Source: Salinilacihabitans rarus
Lineage (GTDB): Archaea > Halobacteriota > Halobacteria > Halobacteriales > Natrialbaceae
Direction of reading: 5' to 3'
DNA: 64,000 bases
Assembly: GCF_024296665.1 (NCBI RefSeq)
Contig: NZ_CP100762.1
Location: forward strand, 310,001 to 374,000
Below the pieces are notes generated by a model. It made no database searches. It saw nothing but the letters and a program-made list of their open reading frames with translations, and was not told the DNA's origin. The position numbers and the translations under genes were made by a program. Shown piece after piece: positions 8,432 to 16,908 of this stretch (positions within the stretch are counted from its first letter, which is position 1; the number at the start of each line of letters is the position of its first letter).

Positions 8432-9329
8432 CGGCGCCACCCCCGAGCCCCCCGCTCCCGTCGTCGCTGACGCCGACGATTTCGCCGTCCTCCCAGACGT
8501 AGAACCCCTCGCCGGTCTTGCGCCCGAGTTTGCCGGCGCGGACCTTCCGGCGGAGGATCTGTGGCGGGCGGAACCGCTCGCCGAGTTCCTCGCGCAGGTG
8601 CTCTAGGATGTCCAGTCGGACGTCCAGCCCGACGACGTCGCCGAGTTCGATCGGCCCCATCGGGTGGTTGTAACCGAGTTCCATCGCCCGGTCGACGTCG
8701 CGGGGCGAGGCGACGCCCTCCTCGAGCATCCGCATCGCCTCGACGCCGAGCGCCACGCCCAGCCGCGAGGTGGCGAAGCCGGCGGTGTCCCGGACGGTGA
8801 TCGGCTCCTTGCCGAGGTCGTCGACGAACTCGCGGGCGAACGCGACCGTCGACTCGTCGGTCTGCTCGGCGACGACGATCTCGACCAGCGCCATCACGTG
8901 CGGCGGGTTGAAGAAGTGGAGGCCGATCATCCGTCCGGGATCGTCGAGCGTGCTCGCGATCTCGGTCAGCGACAGCGACGACGTGTTCGAGGCGAGCGTC
9001 GCGTCCGCCGGGGCGAGGTCGGCGACCTCCTCGAACGTCCGTCGCTTGAGGTCGAGTTCCTCGGGGACCGCCTCGATTACGAGGTCGGCCTCGCCGACGG
9101 CCGCCTCGAGGTCGATCGTGCCCTCGATCCGTTCGAGGGTCGCTTCGAGGTCCTCCTCGGGGACCTTCCCGCGGTCGACCCCCTCGCGGAGGTTCCCCTC
9201 GATCGACTCCAGGCCGTCGCGGACGAACTCCGTCTGGACGTCCCGCATCACGACGTCGTGGCCGGCCATCGCGGCCACCTGCGCGATTCCGTGCCCCATC
9301 GTGCCTGCGCCGAGTACGCCGACGTGCAT
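8424..9329 (-). CDS. 3-hydroxyacyl-CoA dehydrogenase
   Basis: A 301-residue NAD-dependent dehydrogenase. The N-terminus has the Rossmann motif 'GVLGAGTMGHGIAQ', and the catalytic His lies in 'GLHFFNPPHVM', with 'DTAGFATSRLG' and 'NHPMGPIELGD' in the dimerisation domain. Length is that of the stand-alone enzyme without a fused hydratase; the hydratase is the next gene, with which it overlaps by eight bases. It oxidises 3-hydroxyacyl-CoA to the ketoacyl-CoA that the upstream thiolase would cleave. Confidence 0.9.
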   Translation of the reverse strand: MHVGVLGAGTMGHGIAQVAAMAGHDVVMRDVQTEFVRDGLESIEGNLREGVDRGKVPEEDLEATLERIEGTIDLEAAVGEADLVIEAVPEELDLKRRTFEEVADLAPADATLASNTSSLSLTEIASTLDDPGRMIGLHFFNPPHVMALVEIVVAEQTDESTVAFAREFVDDLGKEPITVRDTAGFATSRLGVALGVEAMRMLEEGVASPRDVDRAMELGYNHPMGPIELGDVVGLDVRLDILEHLREELGERFRPPQILRRKVRAGKLGRKTGEGFYVWEDGEIVGVSDDGSGGLGGGADE

Positions 9330-9376
9330 GCACGAACCCCCACCCGCGTTCGGGTTAAGCGTTGTTCCCGTCCGCG

Positions 9377-10798
9377 CTACGCGGGCCGGACCTTGAACCC
9401 GTACCGCGTCACGCCCTCCTGCTCGTAGATCCGGCGGATCGTCGCCTCGACGCGGTCGCCGACGGCGAACGCCGCGGGGTCGGCGTCGGTCCCCATCGCG
9501 GGCACCCTGACGCGCTCGTCGCCGACCGCGAAGGAGACGACCAGCGCCGCGTACGCGCCCTCGCGGGCCACGCGCTCGGCGAACTCCGGCGGGGCGCCGC
9601 CGCCGGAGATGGTCGTGGCCGCCTCGACGGTCCCCTCGCGGGGGAGGGCGACGGACTCGAACGGGTCGAGCGACCCGCAGTCGGGGCAGGCCCCCTCCGG
9701 CGGGAACGCGAGCGCCCCGCAGTCGGGACAGCGCCCGGCCTCGAGTCGGTAGCGCTGCGGGAGCGACCGCCGCCACGAGGGGACGCTGACGTACGCGCCC
9801 CCGCCCTCGGGCGGGCCGGACGTGACGACGCCGCGCCGGCGGAGGTACGCGGCGTACGAGATGGGGTCGCCGCCCCGGTCGAGCGCGTCGTCGACGGGGA
9901 CGTCGCCCTCCGCCTCGACGACGAACGCGTCCGCGCCGGCGCCGCTGCCGTGGGAGACCGCGAGGATCGACTCGTGGCCCGCCGCCAGCGCCCGGGCGAG
10001 CGAGACGGGGACGCTCGCGGCCCCGAGGTCGCCGAGGTCGTGGACCGTCGCCGCGGCCTCGATCGCCCCCGCGTCGACGCCGGCCGCGTCGGCCGCGCGG
10101 TAGGGGAGTTTCCCGTCGGGCGCCTGAATCGCCGCCGCGTCGGGGTCGGGCACGGCGGCGAGTCCGTCGACCGCACCCTCGATCGTCTCGACGAACGCCC
10201 GCCGGTCGTAGGCCGTGACGCCCAGTCCCGTCGTCTCGTCCGACCCCGTCTCGCGGAACCGCGTCCCCGGATAGGGGGCGGCGTACTCGGCCCGGTCGAC
10301 GATCCGGGCGGGCCCCTCGCGGTCGAGGACGAACGCCGCGGCGCCCGCGCCCGCCGCGTGGTCGATTTCGTCGTCCGGGTCGCCCCGCGGGGCGTCCGCC
10401 GCGACGACGAGCGCCGTCTCCGCCGCACCCGCTTCGAGGGCGTCCGCCGCGGCCCACAGCGCCCGCGTCCCGGCACGGGTGCTCCCCGCGAAGGCGTGTC
10501 GGGTCGCCCGCTCCGGGACCGCGAGCATCGCCCCCAGACGGGCGGTGAGGTCCTCCTCGGCCAGCGGGGGCCGGGAGGCGGCGAAGCCGAGCCAGTCGAC
10601 CGCCGACCCGTCGCGGTCGGCCGCCGAGAGCGCGCGCGCCGCGGCCTCGCGGGCCATCGTCAGCGGGTCCTCGTCGGCCGCGGCGACCGCCTTCTCCCGG
10701 ACGCCGGGGGCGTCGAACCGGCCCCACGCCGCCTCGAACGCCTCCGCGTCGATCCGGAAGCGGGGCGCGTAGGCGCCCGCGGCGCGGATCGCGGTCAC
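9377..10798 (-). CDS. HMG-CoA-synthase-like domain fused to DUF35 (OB fold)
   Basis: A 473-residue two-domain protein. Residues 1 to about 320 have the thiolase-like fold of archaeal HMG-CoA synthases ('VSHGSGAGADAFVVEAEG', 'DWLGFAASRPP'). Residues about 340-473 are a DUF35 unit: a zinc ribbon with two CPDCG motifs followed by an OB fold. The segment where HMG-CoA synthase has its nucleophilic Cys (AC-K/R-AG) reads 'GSTRAGTRALW', so the cysteine is replaced. It starts with GTG overlapping the thiolase stop (GTGA). By analogy with archaeal thiolase-DUF35 complexes it may be a non-catalytic partner that channels intermediates of the thiolase. This role is inferred. Confidence 0.8.
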   Translation of the reverse strand: MTAIRAAGAYAPRFRIDAEAFEAAWGRFDAPGVREKAVAAADEDPLTMAREAAARALSAADRDGSAVDWLGFAASRPPLAEEDLTARLGAMLAVPERATRHAFAGSTRAGTRALWAAADALEAGAAETALVVAADAPRGDPDDEIDHAAGAGAAAFVLDREGPARIVDRAEYAAPYPGTRFRETGSDETTGLGVTAYDRRAFVETIEGAVDGLAAVPDPDAAAIQAPDGKLPYRAADAAGVDAGAIEAAATVHDLGDLGAASVPVSLARALAAGHESILAVSHGSGAGADAFVVEAEGDVPVDDALDRGGDPISYAAYLRRRGVVTSGPPEGGGAYVSVPSWRRSLPQRYRLEAGRCPDCGALAFPPEGACPDCGSLDPFESVALPREGTVEAATTISGGGAPPEFAERVAREGAYAALVVSFAVGDERVRVPAMGTDADPAAFAVGDRVEATIRRIYEQEGVTRYGFKVRPA

Positions 10799-11979
10799 GC
10801 GCCCACCTCCTCGGACTCCTCGCGCTCGAAGACGTGGACGACCGCCGCGCCGCCGCTCCCCCCGACGTTGTGGGTGAGCCCGCGGGTCGCGCCCGCGACC
10901 TGTCGCTCGCCGGCGGTCCCCGAGAGCTGTTCGAACGCCTCGACGACCTGCCCGGCGCCGGTCGCGCCGATGGGGTGGCCCTTCGACTTGAGGCCGCCGG
11001 AGGTGTTGACCGGCAGGTCGCCGCCGCGTTCGGTCGCGCCGGCGGCGACGAGGTCGCCCGCCTCGCCGCGCTCGCAGAAGCCGAGGTCCTCGTAGGCGAG
11101 CAGTTCGGCGATGGCGAAACAGTCGTGGACCTCCGCGAAGTCGATCTCGTCGGGGCCGATCCTGGCCGCCTCGTAGGCCCGCTCGGCCGCCCGCTCCGAG
11201 GCCGGGATCCGCGCGAGGTCCTCGCGCTGGAACAGTCCGACGCGGTCGCTGCCGGCACCGACGCCCGCGATCCGGATCGGCTCGTCGGCGTACTCGGCGA
11301 CGACGTCCTCACTCGCGACGAGGACGCAGGCCGCCCCGTCCGAGGTCGGACAGCAGTGATAGAGCGTGAGCGGGTCGGCGACGACCGGCGCCGACTCGGC
11401 GTCCTCGACGGAGCACTCGAACCCCAACTGGGCGTGGGGGTTTTTCGCGCCGTTCTCGTGGTTCTTCGCGGCGACCTGCGAGAGGCGCTCGCGCGGGAGG
11501 TCGTACCGGTCGGCGTAGACGCCGGCCATCTGGGCGTAGGTGCCGGCGAAGGTCGTCCCGGAGAGCCGTTCCCACTCGGTCTCGCCGGAGACGCCGAGCC
11601 AGTACTTCGTCGCGTCGGCGCTCGCGTCGGTCATCACCTCGAAGCCGCCCGCGAGGACGACGTCTGCCATCCCCGAGCGGACGGCCTGTACCGCCTGCCG
11701 GACGGCGAAACCACTCGCCGCGCAGGCGTTCTCGACCCGCGTACAGGGTACGCCGCCGAGGCCGACGTGTTCGGTGACGGCGGGGCCCGACAGGCCGAGT
11801 TGGCGACCGCCGACGCCGAGGGTACCGACGACCGCCTCGTCGACGGCCGCGGGGTCGAACCCCTTCGGGACGCTCGCGACGGCCGCCTCGAACGCCGTCC
11901 GGAACAGCGAGCGGTAGCTCTCGTCGGGGAACGCGCCGAAGTCGGACTGGCCCGCCCCGACCACGTAAGCGTCTCGCAT
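10795..11979 (-). CDS. Thiolase (acetyl-CoA acyltransferase, SCP2 type)
   Basis: A 394-residue thiolase. The nucleophilic Cys lies in 'RVENACAASGFAV', with 'EVHDCFAIAELL' and 'SKGHPIGATGAGQ' supplying the catalytic histidines, and 'CCPTSDGAACVL' mid-protein; the 'GLTHNVGGSGGAAVV' end is typical of the SCP2-type archaeal enzymes. It opens the operon, and its stop overlaps the GTG of the HMGS-like/DUF35 gene by four bases, implying a complex. It should cleave or condense acyl-CoA; substrate range unknown. Start ATG at 11979 follows the conserved N-terminus (RDAYVVGAGQSDFG). Confidence 0.9.
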   Translation of the reverse strand: MRDAYVVGAGQSDFGAFPDESYRSLFRTAFEAAVASVPKGFDPAAVDEAVVGTLGVGGRQLGLSGPAVTEHVGLGGVPCTRVENACAASGFAVRQAVQAVRSGMADVVLAGGFEVMTDASADATKYWLGVSGETEWERLSGTTFAGTYAQMAGVYADRYDLPRERLSQVAAKNHENGAKNPHAQLGFECSVEDAESAPVVADPLTLYHCCPTSDGAACVLVASEDVVAEYADEPIRIAGVGAGSDRVGLFQREDLARIPASERAAERAYEAARIGPDEIDFAEVHDCFAIAELLAYEDLGFCERGEAGDLVAAGATERGGDLPVNTSGGLKSKGHPIGATGAGQVVEAFEQLSGTAGERQVAGATRGLTHNVGGSGGAAVVHVFEREESEEVGA

Positions 11980-12053
11980 ACCCCCACGTGCGTCGGCGTC
12001 GCGGAAATACGTGCTGGGGCGGCGGTCTTCGGCGAGCGAGGAAAACCTCACGA

Positions 12054-12060
12054 TTAAATA
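12054..12060 (+). promoter_or_regulatory. TATA box (TTAAATA) for the MaoC gene
   Basis: TTAAATA inside CGATTAAATATCG, about 27 bases before the ATG at 12085, so the transcript should be leaderless. It stands in the 105-base divergent region between the thiolase operon and the MaoC gene and could be a shared control point. Confidence 0.55.
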
Positions 12061-12084
12061 TCGTGTCCGGAGAACCCCCGGAGC

Positions 12085-12549
12085 ATGCCCTACAGCTACG
12101 AGCCCCACCACTTCGAGGACTTCGAGGAGGGACAGGAGTTCGAGAGCGTCGGCCGGACGGTGACGGAGGCGGACTTCGTCTTCCACTCGATGTTCGCCGG
12201 CGACTGGACGGAACTACACACCAACCGTCACTACGCCGAAGAGGAGTACTTCGGCGAGCGCGTCGCCCACGGCCCGATGACGTTCGTCCTCGCGACGGGG
12301 TTCGTCTACCGCTGTGGCTTCCTCGAACGGACCGTACTCGCGTTCCTCGGGATGAACTACATGGACATCCCCGCGCCCGTCCGGACGGGCGACACCATCT
12401 CCCTCGAGATGGTCGTGACCGGGACGAAGGACCTCTCCAGTCGCGACGACGCCGGCCTCGTGACCATCGACACGACGATGACGAACCAGGACGGCGAGGT
12501 CGTCTTCGAGGGCGACATGAAGTTCCTGATCAAGCGCCGGTCGGCATGA
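12085..12549 (+). CDS. MaoC-like hydratase
   Basis: A 154-residue single hot-dog-fold protein. It holds the hydratase-2 motif: 'MFAGDWTELHTNRHYAEE' supplies the catalytic Asp and His, followed by 'ERVAHGPMTFVLATGFVY'. It would hydrate enoyl-CoA with R stereochemistry. It is divergent from the thiolase operon and separated by about 105 bases that carry its TATA box. In phenylacetate catabolism a MaoC-type hydratase acts with the oxepin ring-opening enzyme; that link is inference from neighbours only. Confidence 0.87.
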   Translation: MPYSYEPHHFEDFEEGQEFESVGRTVTEADFVFHSMFAGDWTELHTNRHYAEEEYFGERVAHGPMTFVLATGFVYRCGFLERTVLAFLGMNYMDIPAPVRTGDTISLEMVVTGTKDLSSRDDAGLVTIDTTMTNQDGEVVFEGDMKFLIKRRSA

Positions 12550-12654
12550 CGACGGGCAGTAATAGACACTTACACCGGTAAACACGGTGTTGCCGCGCGT
12601 TCGGCCCGCAGAACCGCCGGGGGGTTCAAACGCGTCGTCGCCCTATGTGGATGC

Positions 12655-13680
12655 ATGTCCCGCGCGGCGGAGCTCGCGGACGCGCTCGACGAATGCGACT
12701 CGCTGGCGATCGTCTGTCACGACAATCCCGACCCGGACTGTCTGGCGAGCGCGCTGGCGCTGCGGACGATCGCCGACGCCCACGACGTCGAGGAGGTGAC
12801 GGTCCTCTACGGCGGTGAGATCTCCCACCAGCAGAACCGCGCGTTCGTCAACGTCCTCGACATCGGCGTCCACGACGTCGGCGGGGGCGATCCCCTCGAC
12901 TTCGACGACGACGAGTGTATCGCGTTCGTCGACCACTCGCGGCCGGGCGCCAACTCGATCGCCTCGGCGTCGGTCGACCCGGACATCGTCGTCGACCACC
13001 ACCCCGGCGAGACCGTCGACGCGCCGTTCGTCGACGTGCGAACCGACTACGGCGCGACGGCGACGATCTTCGTCGAGTACCTGCTCGAACTCGGGGTCGC
13101 GCTGACGACGCGGCTCGCCTCGGCGCTGCTGTTCGCGCTCCACCGCGAGCGCCTCGACTACCTGCGCGAGCCGACCGAGCGCGAGTACGAGGCCGCGCTC
13201 ACGGTCTTCCCGCACGCGGATCTGGAGACGCTCGAACAGCTCTACGGCAGCGCGTTCTCCCCGGCGACGATCGACGCGATCGGTCGGGCGATCGCCACGC
13301 GCAAGCGCCGGGGCTCCTCGATGGTCGCGAGCGTCGGCCGCACGCCCGAGACCGACGCCCTCCCGCAGGCCGCCGACTACCTGCTGAACCTCGAGGGGGT
13401 CGACACGGTGCTGGTCTACGGGCTGGTCGACGGCACGATCCGGATGAGCGGCCGCTCGATCGACCCGCGGGTGAACATGGGCGAGACGCTCGACGACGCC
13501 TTCGGCGACCTCGGCGCCGTCGGCGGCCACCACGACATGGCCGGCGGCCGGATCGGCCTCGGGCTGTTCGCCGACGACTCCGGGGACGACGCGGAACTCC
13601 TCGAGTTCGTCGCCGGCCGGATCACGCGCCGGTACTTCGACGCGCTCCACCTCGACGACCGCGCCGAGGAGGCGCGCTGA
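12655..13680 (+). CDS. DHH/DHHA1 family phosphoesterase (NrnA-like)
   Basis: A 341-residue protein with the whole DHH fold: motif I 'VCHDNPDPDCLASALAL', motif II 'FVDHSRPG', motif III 'VVDHHPGE', and a C-terminal DHHA1 domain with 'GGHHDMAGGRIGLG'. These Asp and His residues bind two Mn ions. The arrangement and length match the NrnA-like enzymes that degrade nanoRNA, pAp or cyclic dinucleotides, rather than full RecJ nucleases. Cytoplasmic. The actual substrate cannot be told from sequence. Confidence 0.88.
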   Translation: MSRAAELADALDECDSLAIVCHDNPDPDCLASALALRTIADAHDVEEVTVLYGGEISHQQNRAFVNVLDIGVHDVGGGDPLDFDDDECIAFVDHSRPGANSIASASVDPDIVVDHHPGETVDAPFVDVRTDYGATATIFVEYLLELGVALTTRLASALLFALHRERLDYLREPTEREYEAALTVFPHADLETLEQLYGSAFSPATIDAIGRAIATRKRRGSSMVASVGRTPETDALPQAADYLLNLEGVDTVLVYGLVDGTIRMSGRSIDPRVNMGETLDDAFGDLGAVGGHHDMAGGRIGLGLFADDSGDDAELLEFVAGRITRRYFDALHLDDRAEEAR

Positions 13681-13690
13681 CCCGCTCCCG

Positions 13691-14149
13691 TCACTCGATG
13701 TCGATCGAGCGCCCCGCCTCGCTCGGCTCTCGCTTCTCGAGGGTGACCGACAGGACCCCGTTGTTGACCGACGCGCTCACGCCGTCGGGGTCGACGGGTT
13801 CCGGAAGGCTCACCTGCCGGCTGAACGACTGCGACCGGCGCTCGCGCCGGATGAACGTCTCGTCGCTCTCGTCGACGGCGTGCTCGCGCTCGCCGCTGAC
13901 GTGGAGTCGGTCGCCAGAGAGCCGGACGTCGAGGTCTTCGGTCTCGTAGCCGGGGACGTCGACGGTGACGACGAACTCGTCGCCGCGGTCGGCGAGGTCG
14001 AGACCGGTCGTCGACCCGCCGAGCGACATCTCGAACTGTCCTTCGCCCCCGGCGTTCGTGTCCCACACGCGCGCCGCGTTCTCGAACTGCCGGCTCATCC
14101 GTTCGAACAGTTCCTCGAGTCCTTGAAACGGGTTGGGTCGACCTGACAT
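13691..14149 (-). CDS. Hsp20/alpha-crystallin small heat shock protein
   Basis: A 152-residue protein. The N-terminal arm (FQGLEELFERMSRQFEN) is followed by the alpha-crystallin domain: 'DEFVVTVDVPGYETEDLDV', 'RLHVSGERE', 'SFSRQVSLPEPVDPDGVSA' and 'NNGVLSVTLEK', the A-x-x-x-n-G-v-L motif. It should form oligomers that hold unfolded protein. ATG 14149 was chosen over a GTG three codons upstream. The following T-rich stretch upstream may be its promoter. Confidence 0.9.
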   Translation of the reverse strand: MSGRPNPFQGLEELFERMSRQFENAARVWDTNAGGEGQFEMSLGGSTTGLDLADRGDEFVVTVDVPGYETEDLDVRLSGDRLHVSGEREHAVDESDETFIRRERRSQSFSRQVSLPEPVDPDGVSASVNNGVLSVTLEKREPSEAGRSIDIE

Positions 14150-14273
14150 GGATACCACCGCACTCGGACGGTTCGCCGCGAACGGCGAAAAAGATCACCC
14201 CCGCGCTCCGGGAGCCCGCGGCCGGCAGGTCGCCGGCTGTCGGTTCCGGCAGAATCGAGGGGTGGGCCGGTCG

Positions 14274-14279
14274 TTATAG
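14274..14279 (+). promoter_or_regulatory. TATA box (TTATAG) for the DJ-1/PfpI gene
   Basis: TTATAG lies about 27 bases before the ATG at 14303, consistent with a leaderless transcript. Confidence 0.5.
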
Positions 14280-14302
14280 TTCTGGGTCGCGTACGGCCGT
14301 CC

Positions 14303-14983
14303 ATGACGAAAGCACTGTTCGTCGTCAGCGAGGAAGGCTACTGGGGAGAGGAGTGTGTCGAACCGCTCGAAACGCTCTCGAACGCGGGCGTCGAGGTGAC
14401 GGTGGCGACGCCGTCGGGCGGGCCGCCGGTGATCGACGAGCGCTCGATCGACCCCGAACAGGTCGGCGAGGAGACCGCCGAGCGCGTCCGCGAGGTCCAC
14501 GAGACCGACGAGCGACTCAACGACCCCGTCCCGCTGGCCGACGTCCACGCCGAGGACTACGACGCCGTCGTCTTCCCCGGCGGCCACGGCACCGAGTGGG
14601 ACATCAATCAGGACCGCCACGCCCGCGCGGCCCTCCGCGAGGCCATCGAGGGCGAGGAGGGCAAGGCGATGGTCGTCTGCCACGCCGTCGGCCTCCTCGC
14701 GTTCGCCCGCGACAGCCACGGGGCGTTCATCGTCAACGGCCGGGAGGTCACCGGCTTCCCCAACGCGTGGGAGGAGGGGATCGTCGACGAGAACGACTGC
14801 ATGCCCGACGGCCGGAAACTGCCCTACTGGGTCGAAGACGAGGTGAAAGAGGCCGGCGCCGAGTGGGACGCCGAACTCGATTCGGACACGAGCGTCACCG
14901 TCGACGGCGACCTCGTCACCGGCCGCGGCCCCGAGTCCTCGCGGGCGGCCGCGGAGACGCTGCTTTCGGAACTCGGCGTCTAG
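14303..14983 (+). CDS. DJ-1/PfpI (Hsp31-like) family protein
   Basis: A 226-residue protein with the class-I glutamine-amidotransferase-like fold. The nucleophile elbow is 'KAMVVCHAVGLLAFA' with Cys-His, 'VVFPGGHGTEWDI' gives the oxyanion region, and 'EGYWGEECVEPLETL' carries the conserved Glu near the start. Length and the extra segment (FIVNGREVTGFPN) fit the Hsp31/YhbO-type stress proteins that act on glyoxal damage or misfolded protein. Cytoplasmic. Exact activity is uncertain; glyoxalase III-like is one possibility. Confidence 0.85.
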   Translation: MTKALFVVSEEGYWGEECVEPLETLSNAGVEVTVATPSGGPPVIDERSIDPEQVGEETAERVREVHETDERLNDPVPLADVHAEDYDAVVFPGGHGTEWDINQDRHARAALREAIEGEEGKAMVVCHAVGLLAFARDSHGAFIVNGREVTGFPNAWEEGIVDENDCMPDGRKLPYWVEDEVKEAGAEWDAELDSDTSVTVDGDLVTGRGPESSRAAAETLLSELGV

Positions 14984-15058
14984 CTCCGGCGGCCGGTACT
15001 CCCGTCGTCCCACCGCGACCCCGGTACGGTTTTGACGGCCGCAAGCGTGGTCCCGCGT

Positions 15059-16090
15059 ATGGAGTACACCCGACTCGGGTCGACCGGGACGACGGTCTCG
15101 CAACTGTGTTTCGGGACGTGGCGCTTCGGCCGCGAAACCGACGGCGTGGTCGAGACGGACCGCGAGGAGGCCCACGAGTTGCTCGACGCGGCGTGGGAAC
15201 GCGGCATCAACTTCGTCGACACCGCCAACGTCTACGGGACGCCACACGGTACCAGCGAGGAGTACATCGGCGAGTGGCTCGAAGACCACGACCGGGAGGA
15301 CTTCGTGCTCGCCTCGAAGGTTTACTTCCCGTTCGACGGCTGGGGCGACCCCGGCCCGAACGATTCGGGACTCGGGCGCAAACACGTCCGGGCGCAGATC
15401 GAGGGGACGCTCGACCGCCTCGGCACCGACTACCTCGACCTCTACTACATCCACCGCTGGGACGAGAACACGCCGATCCGCGAGACGCTCCGGGCGCTCA
15501 CCGAACTCGTCCGCGAGGGGAAAGTCCACTACCTCGGCGCCTCGACGATGGCCGCCTGGCAACTCACGAAGGCCCTCTGGACCGCCGACGTCGACGGCCT
15601 CGAACGGTTCGAGGTGACCCAGCCGCTGTTCCACGCCGGCTACCGCGACGACATCACGGACTACCTCGACGTCTGTGCCGACCGGGACCTCGCGGTCTGC
15701 CCGTACTCGCCGCTGGCCGGCGGCTTCCTCACCGGCAAGTACGAGCGCGTCGACGAGGACGACCCGACGGCGTTCGAGGGGCCGGAGGGCGCCCGCGGCT
15801 CGCTCGACGATCGCTTCGAGGACTACTACCTCTCCGAGCGCGGCTGGCACGTACTCGACGAGGTCCGCGCGGTCGCGGACGAACTCGACGCGACGCCCGC
15901 GCAGGTCGCCTTGCGCTGGCTGATCGAACAGCCGAACTTCACCTGCGTCCCCATCGTCGGCGCGCGCACCGTCGACCAGCTAGACGAGAACGTCGGCGCC
16001 GTCGACCTCTCGCTCAGCGACGAGCAGTTCGACCGGATCGTCGACGCCCGGTACGACGAGGCCGGCGAGCGGTGGGGTCACCGCACCTGA
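15059..16090 (+). CDS. Aldo/keto reductase
   Basis: A 343-residue NADPH-dependent reductase of the TIM-barrel family. The catalytic tetrad is visible: Asp and Tyr in 'FVDTANVYGTPHG', Lys in 'VLASKVYF', His in 'LDLYYIHRWD'. The C-terminal cofactor-binding part reads 'VPIVGARTVDQLDENVG'. The family (AKR of the YajO/Gpr type) reduces aldehydes or ketones, with no specific substrate evident. ATG 15059 fits the conserved 'MEYTRLGSTG' start; a TTG further upstream was rejected. A TATA-like GGTTTTGAC is about 28 bases upstream. Confidence 0.88.
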   Translation: MEYTRLGSTGTTVSQLCFGTWRFGRETDGVVETDREEAHELLDAAWERGINFVDTANVYGTPHGTSEEYIGEWLEDHDREDFVLASKVYFPFDGWGDPGPNDSGLGRKHVRAQIEGTLDRLGTDYLDLYYIHRWDENTPIRETLRALTELVREGKVHYLGASTMAAWQLTKALWTADVDGLERFEVTQPLFHAGYRDDITDYLDVCADRDLAVCPYSPLAGGFLTGKYERVDEDDPTAFEGPEGARGSLDDRFEDYYLSERGWHVLDEVRAVADELDATPAQVALRWLIEQPNFTCVPIVGARTVDQLDENVGAVDLSLSDEQFDRIVDARYDEAGERWGHRT

Positions 16091-16142
16091 CCGTCCTGGT
16101 GTGAATCAGTCCCTTTTTACGCCGCGCCGGGGAACTGCGAGT

Positions 16143-16364
<222 letters not shown>

Positions 16365-16401
16365 GCGCACCGCCGCCCGACCGCCACCGACTCACGAACC
16401 G

Positions 16402-16848
16402 ATGCCAAAGATCCCGCTGCACTACGTCGACCTCCGTACGTTCTGTTACGCCACCGAGGACGAGAAGCGCGTCGAGGCGGCGCTCCGGACGTTCCTCCCC
16501 GAGGAGTTCGAGGTAGAGCGCGCCGAAACCGAGGGCCACTACGGCGACCGCATCCTCGTCCTCTCGGCGCGCGTCGAGAACGCCGACGACGTCCGCCACG
16601 TCCTCGGACGGCTGACCGACCTCGAAGGGTTCGACCGCCTGCTCGCGGAACTCGACCAGCGGGTCACCGACAACTGCGAACTCTTCTTGCGGCTGGACAA
16701 GCAGGCCGCGTTCAACGGGGCGGTCCGCCTCGGCGACGGCATCACCGTCCGCGCGAAGGTCGAGGCCTACCCCGCGAAGAAGGAGCGGGCCGTCGAGAAC
16801 GCCGAGGCGGTTCTCGAGGAACTGCGCGACGAGGCGGCCGAGGACTGA
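16402..16848 (+). CDS. Exosome-associated RNA-binding protein (COG1325 type)
   Basis: A 148-residue protein matching the archaeal COG1325 family, thought to be an RNA-binding accessory of the exosome (Rrp42-neighbourhood protein). Marks are 'IPLHYVDLRTFCYATEDEK', 'LVLSARVENADDV' and 'LFLRLDKQAAFNGAVRL'. Cytoplasmic. It lies just after the DUF1918-like gene (38 bases) and before the YcaO gene in the same direction. No catalytic residues are expected. Confidence 0.82.
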   Translation: MPKIPLHYVDLRTFCYATEDEKRVEAALRTFLPEEFEVERAETEGHYGDRILVLSARVENADDVRHVLGRLTDLEGFDRLLAELDQRVTDNCELFLRLDKQAAFNGAVRLGDGITVRAKVEAYPAKKERAVENAEAVLEELRDEAAED

Positions 16849-16908
16849 CCGGCCGCGCCCGCGGCGTCGAGCGGGGCGTTTTTCTCCCCCGCGCGAGTGG
16901 GGCGGCGT

